Below are positions 7,381-12,500 of a stretch of 12,500 bases of DNA, one piece after another; the stretch's first letter is position 1; every line of letters begins with the position of its first letter. Location of the stretch: the NCBI RefSeq assembly GCF_964340395.1, contig NC_135550.1:26794176-26806675 (forward strand), read 5' to 3'. Under the pieces are notes generated by a model. That model worked only from the letters and a program-made list of their open reading frames with translations. It was not told where the DNA came from and ran no database searches. This DNA is from Glandiceps talaboti (lineage: Eukaryota; Hemichordata; Enteropneusta; Spengelidae). The position numbers and the translations under genes are program-made.

Positions 7381-8378
7381 ATAGTATAGTATGGTAACCA
7401 TAGTATCAATAACGTATGAGTTTCAATATTGCAATTCAAAAGTTAATGTTTACCGAATCATGTCACGTTATATTTATTACTATGACTAGCACGACGAGTA
7501 TTATGCTTGACCCTTTATTAGGAAGTGTGATGTAGTTTTACATCTGCAGACACATATCAAACCTTTAGTTTGAGGCAGGGAACATGGACATTAAGGTACC
7601 TTTTAAAACAATTGGTGATTGTTCGTGAAAAATGGATACTAGATCAGATGTGTGGATAACCATTATACCATTTTGAATTACTAGTACAGTACACAACTCG
7701 TTACACCATGTCAACGGGACAGTGAACTTACTACTTGTAGACACTTATATATGATACAACTCTGTTACTATGTGTTTGGCGTCTATGGCTAAATGCAAAG
7801 TCATGATGTCCACTAGAATTTTGAAAAAGTCGCTTCACTTTCACATTTGAGAGTGAATTTAACGGTAGCTTGTCCCAAATGTTACGACAGAGTTACTGCA
7901 TCACTAGCCCACAACGTACTAGCCAAGAGAGTCGCTGTTAGCTTTGAAATTAGGAGATCATTTTCAATGGAGCATCACAAGATTTGACAACCAACAGGCG
8001 GAAACCAGCCTCAACAAGCTAAAACGTACATGTAGGCTCTAGGTGTCACGTGTCTGCCTTTTCAAAGATTTTTTGTTTGTGGCCTGTCGCTCGTTGTGGG
8101 ATACTGAATCATTGCTACCTTTACTAGTAAATGATTAGGTTTAACTTTAAATTCATTTACCTAGCCCTAAAAGTCACCCAGTTTTCTTCATTTTGTTTGA
8201 ATTTCAAGATTCGTAGTATGTCTTTCGCTGTTGAATGATCTTGAGAGAAGACTTCGACATACGCTAGGGACAGTACTGGGTAAACAACATTTACGTATTG
8301 GTCTTCAATCTAGCTCTTTCAGCCGCATGACATGTGCATGAATGATAACTCTTCCTGCTTCTCGTGTTTACATTTCAG
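7381..8378. other. Noncoding stretch upstream of the first recognised SPTLC2-like exon
   Basis: This is probably the 3' part of an upstream intron, because the next exon starts at a splice acceptor. I found no ATG-bearing exon with an SPT-like N-terminus, no CpG-rich promoter-like segment and no clear repeat. SPT N-termini are poorly conserved, so a short first exon could be missed. Confidence 0.5.
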
Positions 8379-8549
8379 GGAAAATATATACCCCAAAAGT
8401 CAAAAGAATCATTTGAAGAAGTCTCCATCCTAGTAGCTGTCCTCACATATACAGCCTATGCATTATTAGTTGTTGTTGGACATTTTCGTGATTTTCTGAG
8501 GAAGCTTGGTATTGAGAAGAATGATGTTGCTAAAGAAAAAGGAAACGAG
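8379..8549 (+). CDS. SPTLC2: SPTLC2/3-like serine palmitoyltransferase subunit, internal exon with the membrane segment
   Basis: This exon encodes codons 1-57 of the 199 visible codons of a serine palmitoyltransferase long-chain-base subunit. The family condenses L-serine with palmitoyl-CoA to 3-ketosphinganine at the ER membrane, as a heterodimer with SPTLC1. The peptide runs from GKYIPQKSKESFEE into a hydrophobic stretch (about residues 15-34, with VAVLTY), followed by FRDFL and IEK. That order matches the N-terminal transmembrane region of animal SPTLC2/SPTLC3 as I remember it. The acceptor is a pyrimidine-rich tract ending TTTCAG at 8378, and the donor is GAG|GTATAC at 8549/8550; both borders are phase 0. 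In frame upstream there is a TAA at 8346 and no ATG between it and the exon, so this is not the first exon. The initiator exon was not identified. SPTLC2 and SPTLC3 cannot be told apart here. Confidence 0.87.
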
Positions 8550-8937
8550 GTATACACCCATGATTAATACCCTCAACAATGAAAAATATACTAGAATATC
8601 CAATGTGATGAATTGATATCTGTGCAACCAGCCAAAAATGTCATTGTGTTTACATATGTGGACATGCATATATTTATCATTTTGTATGTATAAATATATT
8701 AATATATCTATGCATCAAGTAATGTTTTATTTGTTGTCTATTTGTGTCAACTTGTTGTTTTATCCGTGAATGTTGAGTTTGAAGTGTAATTTTATTAGAA
8801 CAAAATGTATTAGCACAAAACGTCATAAGTGATATTACAGATGTTATCAGTAATTGTACTTCTGAAAGTATTGGCGTTTTCTTACTTTAAAGATGATTTT
8901 CATAATCGATTTCAACCATACAAAATTGCTTAAGGTT

Positions 8938-8990
8938 TTTTTATTTTTTTATTTATTTTTTTAATTTTATTATTTTTTTTACATATTTTT
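8938..8990. repeat. T-rich/AT-rich low-complexity tract
   Basis: Runs of T interrupted by single A residues, within the SPTLC2-like intron. Confidence 0.9.
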
Positions 8991-9099
8991 ATATCTTTAA
9001 CATGCAGTCAAATTAGAGCGAATAGAAAATCGTATTAAGCAAGCATAGCTGTTAAATGGCTATATTGTGATCCACAAACAGTAATCGTACATCGCATTG

Positions 9100-9188
9100 G
9101 TAGTCCAGCTTGCAGACGGAGTAGGGACTCGATTCTGACAATGTCCCTCTCCGAATCGAGTCCTGTATACGTTTGCAAGCAGGACTAC
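9100..9188. mobile_element. Fold-back (MITE-like) repeat, copy 2, inside the SPTLC2-like intron
   Basis: This 89-bp imperfect palindrome starts GTAGTCC and ends GGACTAC. The left arm carries CTTGCAGACGGAGTA and GGACTCGATTC. The right arm carries GAATCGAGTCC and TTTGCAAGCAGGACTAC, so nearly the whole element can fold into one hairpin with a small loop around 9140-9150. It shares its left arm with the copy near 457-491. No protein is encoded. Confidence 0.75.
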
Positions 9189-9946
9189 GGATTTTGATGA
9201 TGAGCAAACACCTTACTAAAGTTTGTCAACATACAGATAAGATACATCCTACATTTCATTCCTTCAACATCCCCAGATTAAGTCTAACAAGGGGATTTGA
9301 GATACTACATGAAAATAACAAGTCGTATGCTATACACTGTTACAGTATTAGATGATCGTTTCAATAGCAATGATTTCAACTTGTCTAATGCCGTTTTGAG
9401 AGTGACCCCGCGTCATTCACAAGTTGCGATAGCCTGGCAGATGTGTCATTTTAATAACGTCAGCAGACAGGTTATAAGTTCGTGATTGTTATCGTTAAAA
9501 AGTTATGAAATAACTATGCACTTAGCTTTATCTTTCGTTGTCTGACGGTCTTGATAGTGTCGTCGTTTCACACCTTTACGCTTTGAGTGAGACGTAGTTG
9601 GGTCAGAGAATTCTACCAAGATCATCCAACAGCGAAAGATACCAAGCTACTATGCGCTCTACCATTAGGTATCTCAAGAATGGCAAGTCTAATAACACAG
9701 CTTCACTTTCAAACTTCCAACAAAAGTTACCGAAACCCAGTGCATAAGGTAATAATAAGCCTGCATTAAGTTGTGTTATTCATTCCATGATACTGGTTGT
9801 GTCAAATTAGCAGCTAAAACTCTGTAGGTTCTTGGTTTCTAAAAAATATACTAAATATAGGGTTCTAGGCTTTATAGAGTTAAAATTCCGAATTTTAGCT
9901 AATTGTAACAGAACAGTAGCCAGAGTGCAAAGGTGCTAGGTGACGG

Positions 9947-9979
9947 TATCTATCTATCTGTCTGTCTGTCTGTCTGTCT
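9947..9979. repeat. (TATC)n-(TCTG)n microsatellite
   Basis: A few TATC units pass into about six TCTG units. This is the third TCTG-type tract in the window after those near 761 and 6570. Confidence 0.95.
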
Positions 9980-10468
9980 ACCTGCTTTTCTCTTTCTTTG
10001 ACTGAGTGTTTGAAGGACGTGCAGCCAATATTTACAAGACTGGTTGCTTTTGTGTTTGATGCGGACCAGGGATTTGGTATCTCAATTTTCCGATACTTCT
10101 CAAAAAAAATGATTGTACCATATGTGTGGGCAAACAATGTTCACAATTTATCAATTGTACTGATATGAAAAAACAAACATATTGTCATAAGAGCCACCTG
10201 ATCCCTGATGTGCAATTTAAATGAAAATGTGACATTTGATGAAATACTCAAAAGCTGCAGGCAGATTGATCTAATATTTTATTTGCAGTGTTCCAAAATG
10301 ATGTTACCATGACAAACTGCTCAACTATGGCAAATAAAATGATCTGATCTATGGGAAGAGACTCGGGTCTAAACATCAGTTTCGATGGAAAGGAAATATC
10401 CCTACAATATAATTCGAAAAATAAAATCATAACTGGGAGTTGTTTTTGAAAGTAGCCTCGATGGTACG

Positions 10469-10487
10469 TTGGTCCGGCCGGGACCAA
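10469..10487. repeat. GC-rich hairpin (TTGGTCC-GGCCG-GGACCAA)
   Basis: A perfect 7-bp stem with a 5-base GC loop in an AT-rich intron, followed by ACTAGACC. It might be an end structure of a mobile element, but no partner end was seen. Confidence 0.5.
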
Positions 10488-10716
10488 ACTAGACCATGCG
10501 TGTTAAGGATCTGATAGTAAAGATCTTGATAGGCTATGCATTTTAAATTCATGACAAGTGATGGCAGCACGCAAGAAGTTGATTGTTTGCATCGCTGACA
10601 CCCTAAGACACTGTCCAAAGAGGACTTTAAGTTTGTCAAATAAAGGTTCGTTACATAAAACTTAATTAGGTACAGTATGATATATTACAGTCATAAAATT
10701 CTATGTATTGTTTCAG

Positions 10717-10871
10717 GGATTCGTTCCTTTGTATTCAGACTTTGAAAGTTTGTATATGCGAAATTTGTACAGACGTGTCAGTGACTGTTGGAATAGACCA
10801 ATCTGTAGTGCACCAAGTGGAGAATTTGATATTATGGAGCGAGTAAGCGAAGATCACAATTGGCACGTCAG
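10717..10871 (+). CDS. SPTLC2: SPTLC2/3-like serine palmitoyltransferase subunit, internal exon before the PLP fold
   Basis: This exon encodes codons 58-108 plus two bases of codon 109. The peptide has GFVPLYSDFESLYMRNLYRR (58-77), then WNRPICS (82-88) and DIMER (95-99), ending in NWHV. Family members carry the same linker between the membrane segment and the catalytic fold (an FVSLYQDFE-like start, NRPICS and DIMER in vertebrate SPTLC2, from memory). The acceptor is TTTCAG ending at 10716. The donor is AG|GTGAGT at 10871/10872, which splits an Arg codon (AG/G, phase 2) completed by the next exon. The preceding intron is 2167 bases and the following one 917. Codon use and reading frame are uninterrupted, with no sign of pseudogene decay. 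Confidence 0.9.
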
Positions 10872-11788
10872 GTGAGTATGATAATTGCAATAGTAAACTG
10901 TTATTGTTTGTTGTAATATATGTGTTATAATTCAAAACATCGTATTGCGAAATTTGGCTCTATAGGGTCTTACAGGACGAGCTAGGAACATGCTATGTGT
11001 TCGACAAAAGTTACGATGTACAATCTTTACATCAAATATTTTATGTAAATGCATTATTTTATAATCTGTTACCATTTATAGCAAGCATGTGATTGGTGGC
11101 ATACCAAAATCTCGATCTATTAGCGAGCTTGATTTCTAATAAAAAGGGTCAATTCGATCCTGGTTATCGATAATGACGGCAATTAGAGTAGACAATCGTA
11201 CGGTGGGAAGGGATGAACGGAGACTGATTGTTGTTAGTACACATTTGTGAAACGTCAAAGAATAATATTTTTCATAAATTCCAGACTATATAACATGCTC
11301 AAATCAAATTGTCTACCATACCATACTAGTACCATGTGGCAAGCAAAGATGATAATACTGTAAACGTGAGACGTATACCTCCTTCAAACCACAAACATTC
11401 ACCTAAATACCAATTTTGAATAATGTAAACTAATGCCCCTAACTTTGATATAATATTCAATTATTCTTGGAGCAGGGACTCGGGGAGTTTGTAAGAGAAA
11501 ACATATCTTTATCATTTTGTAAGGACCTTGTAAAGAAACGGAATTCTTGAAAGATATTTAAGAACTGAATGGACCAGTTGTCACGTTTTACATCTGGAGC
11601 CGAGTTTGTTGGAATGTTTTCATATTAGGGATGCACCAAGCATATCAAATGAGATAGACATTGATAGTAATCAATTAAAACTATGTTAGATTCCCAAAGG
11701 AAGAAGACAAGACATACCAGATGTGGTCAAACTTCAAAGTACCAGTCCGTCATTTGTATTATTAACGATTTGTTTGTATTTAATTCAG
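10872..11788 (+). other. SPTLC2-like intron, 917 bases
   Basis: The intron begins GTGAGT and ends AATTCAG. It is AT-rich, and I see no microsatellite, inverted repeat or coding segment of note in it. Confidence 0.8.
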
Positions 11789-11934
11789 GTTGACGGGAAA
11801 ATCGCAGCACTGCATTAATTTAGGATCCTATAATTACCTTGGCTTTGCTGAGAAGTCTGGTTACTGTGCTGATGAAGCAGAAGCAGCACTCAAGAAGTAC
11901 GGGCTAGGTGTGTGCAGTACACGACAAGAACTTG
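11789..11934 (+). CDS. SPTLC2: SPTLC2/3-like serine palmitoyltransferase subunit, exon opening the PLP-dependent domain
   Basis: This exon completes Arg109 and encodes codons 110-157 plus the first base of Gly158. It opens the fold-type I PLP transferase domain of the alpha-oxoamine synthase family (relatives: 5-aminolevulinate synthase, 2-amino-3-ketobutyrate CoA ligase, 8-amino-7-oxononanoate synthase). Visible signatures are INLGSYNYLGF (118-128) and KYGLGVCSTRQELG (145-158), both family hallmarks near the active-site entrance. The acceptor is AATTCAG ending at 11788 and the donor is CTTG|GTGAGA at 11934/11935. The intron that follows is only 192 bases. Read through without splicing, the frame meets a stop at 12042-12044, so intron retention would truncate the protein before the catalytic lysine. 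Confidence 0.93.
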
Positions 11935-12126
11935 GTGAGAATTTACTTTCTTCATCTAGGATAACAGTTTGGATTGGACATGAAATCTGTACAGTGATAG
12001 ATTTTAATATGTGTCTTGGAGTAATTTGTGTGTTGTCATTGTGAAAACATTACAAGAGCCTCATAAAAAATATGTCTTGTAGTGGATTCTTTGGTTTCAA
12101 TATATTTTCCTTTGTCTTTTTGACAG
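11935..12126 (+). other. SPTLC2-like short intron, 192 bases
   Basis: The intron begins GTGAGA and ends TTGACAG after a T-rich stretch. Its length is a multiple of three, but it contains in-frame stops (for example at 12042-12044), so retention would not give a longer protein. Confidence 0.85.
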
Positions 12127-12251
12127 GAAATTTGTCTATCCATGATGAACTGGAGAATCTTATTGCTCAGTTCCTTGGTGTTGATGCATCATTGGCCTTT
12201 GGAATGGGATTTGCAACGAATGCTTTGAACATTCCTACATTGCTTGACAAG
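12127..12251 (+). CDS. SPTLC2: SPTLC2/3-like serine palmitoyltransferase subunit, PLP-domain exon (gene continues past the right edge)
   Basis: The first two bases complete Gly158, and the exon then encodes codons 159-199: NLSIHDELE, then IAQFLGVDA, then [13 protein letters not shown] (182-194), ending LLDK. The segment after the STRQELG motif and the GMGFATN motif are typical of SPT subunit 2 and of alpha-oxoamine synthases generally. The acceptor is TTGACAG ending at 12126. The donor is AAG|GTGAATG at 12251/12252, phase 0. The four exons total 597 bases, exactly 199 codons, with all three junctions in register. The PLP-binding lysine region and the C-terminal half are not in the window, so catalytic competence cannot be judged here. 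Confidence 0.92.
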
Positions 12252-12500
12252 GTGAATGTAAATTCTTAAACCATTTTTCAGTCTCATATTTTTTACTCTA
12301 AGGTAAGATATTATAATAAAATACTTGAAATACATACTCAAGTCACCAACAACCTAAAGATTGAGAGAGGTATGTCAAAGCTCATATATCAAACCTAGCA
12401 AAATATGAAAACAAAACATGTAATTAAAAACACAAATAAAAACTGGATGGTCTCAACAAGACTCAGCTCAAAGACTTCTGACAGTTCTGACTAGCTTTCG
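12252..12500 (+). other. Start of the next SPTLC2-like intron (cut by the window edge)
   Basis: The sequence follows the GTGAATG donor. It is AT-rich and noncoding. I see no acceptor followed by SPT-like sequence before the window ends. Confidence 0.7.

Larger units (their letters stand above)
8550..10716 (+). other. SPTLC2-like intron, 2167 bases
   Basis: The borders are GTATAC at the 5' end and TTTCAG at the 3' end. The intron holds an AT-rich low-complexity tract (about 8938-8990), a fold-back element (9100-9188), a (TATC)/(TCTG) microsatellite (about 9947-9979) and a GC-rich hairpin (10469-10487). Several short open frames occur, such as one at 9587-9769, but none resembles a known protein, and the SPTLC2-like peptide is continuous across the intron without them. 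Confidence 0.8.

Noticed and set aside
8364-8378. GTG at 8364 as a start codon for the SPTLC2-like frame
   Set aside because: It lies in the polypyrimidine tract before a good splice acceptor (TTTCAG). A splice junction at 8378/8379 explains the start of homology better.
9587-9769. 60-codon plus-strand open frame with a GT donor-like site near 9749, possible extra exon
   Set aside because: The flanking SPTLC2-like exons join perfectly without it, it resembles no known domain, and no convincing acceptor was seen.
10735-10935. Minus-strand 66-codon open frame
   Set aside because: It is antisense to the SPTLC2-like exon at 10717-10871 and so a shadow of it.

Overview
The window is AT-rich metazoan genomic DNA. 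It holds short exons with canonical GT/AG borders, long introns, abundant microsatellites ((TG)n, (TCTG)n, (ATTT)n) and many diverged transposon-derived repeats. There are no bacterial-style operons, rRNA or CRISPR arrays. The coding sequence and repeat style suggest an invertebrate animal, probably marine, but I cannot name the phylum from sequence alone.

One gene is clear, on the + strand at 8379-12251 and continuing past the right edge. Four consecutive exons (8379-8549, 10717-10871, 11789-11934, 12127-12251) join without a frame break into 199 codons. They encode the N-terminal membrane segment and the start of the PLP-fold domain of the serine palmitoyltransferase long-chain-base subunit 2/3 (SPTLC2-like), which carries out the first step of sphingolipid synthesis. 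The initiator exon lies upstream and was not found. The PLP-lysine exon and the C-terminus lie beyond the right edge.

The left two thirds (1-8378) has no gene I can support and is either intergenic or part of a long first intron. It is a mosaic of repeats. At 208-356 a simple-repeat block is bracketed by a perfect 14-bp direct repeat. At 457-553 and 9100-9188 there are two related fold-back elements. At 761-897 a compound (TGTC)/(TGTGGG)/(TG) tract includes a G-quadruplex motif. At 896-1436 and 1440-1990 two adjoining tandem arrays have periods of about 140 and 114 bp. At 2178-2733 lies a 556-bp element with 95-bp terminal inverted repeats and TA at both edges. A possible tRNA-like SINE head sits near 2903-2976. 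Two dispersed repeat families each have two copies in opposite orientation (2734-2833 with 5165-5245; 4333-4416 with 6411-6502). A repeat rich in AGGTCA half-sites spans 5395-6055. A candidate 350-bp non-autonomous Helitron lies on the minus strand at 7031-7380.

No new multi-gene system is visible. What is most worth following up is the repeat content: the TIR element, the putative Helitron, the two-family tandem block and the repeat carrying nuclear-receptor-like half-sites.
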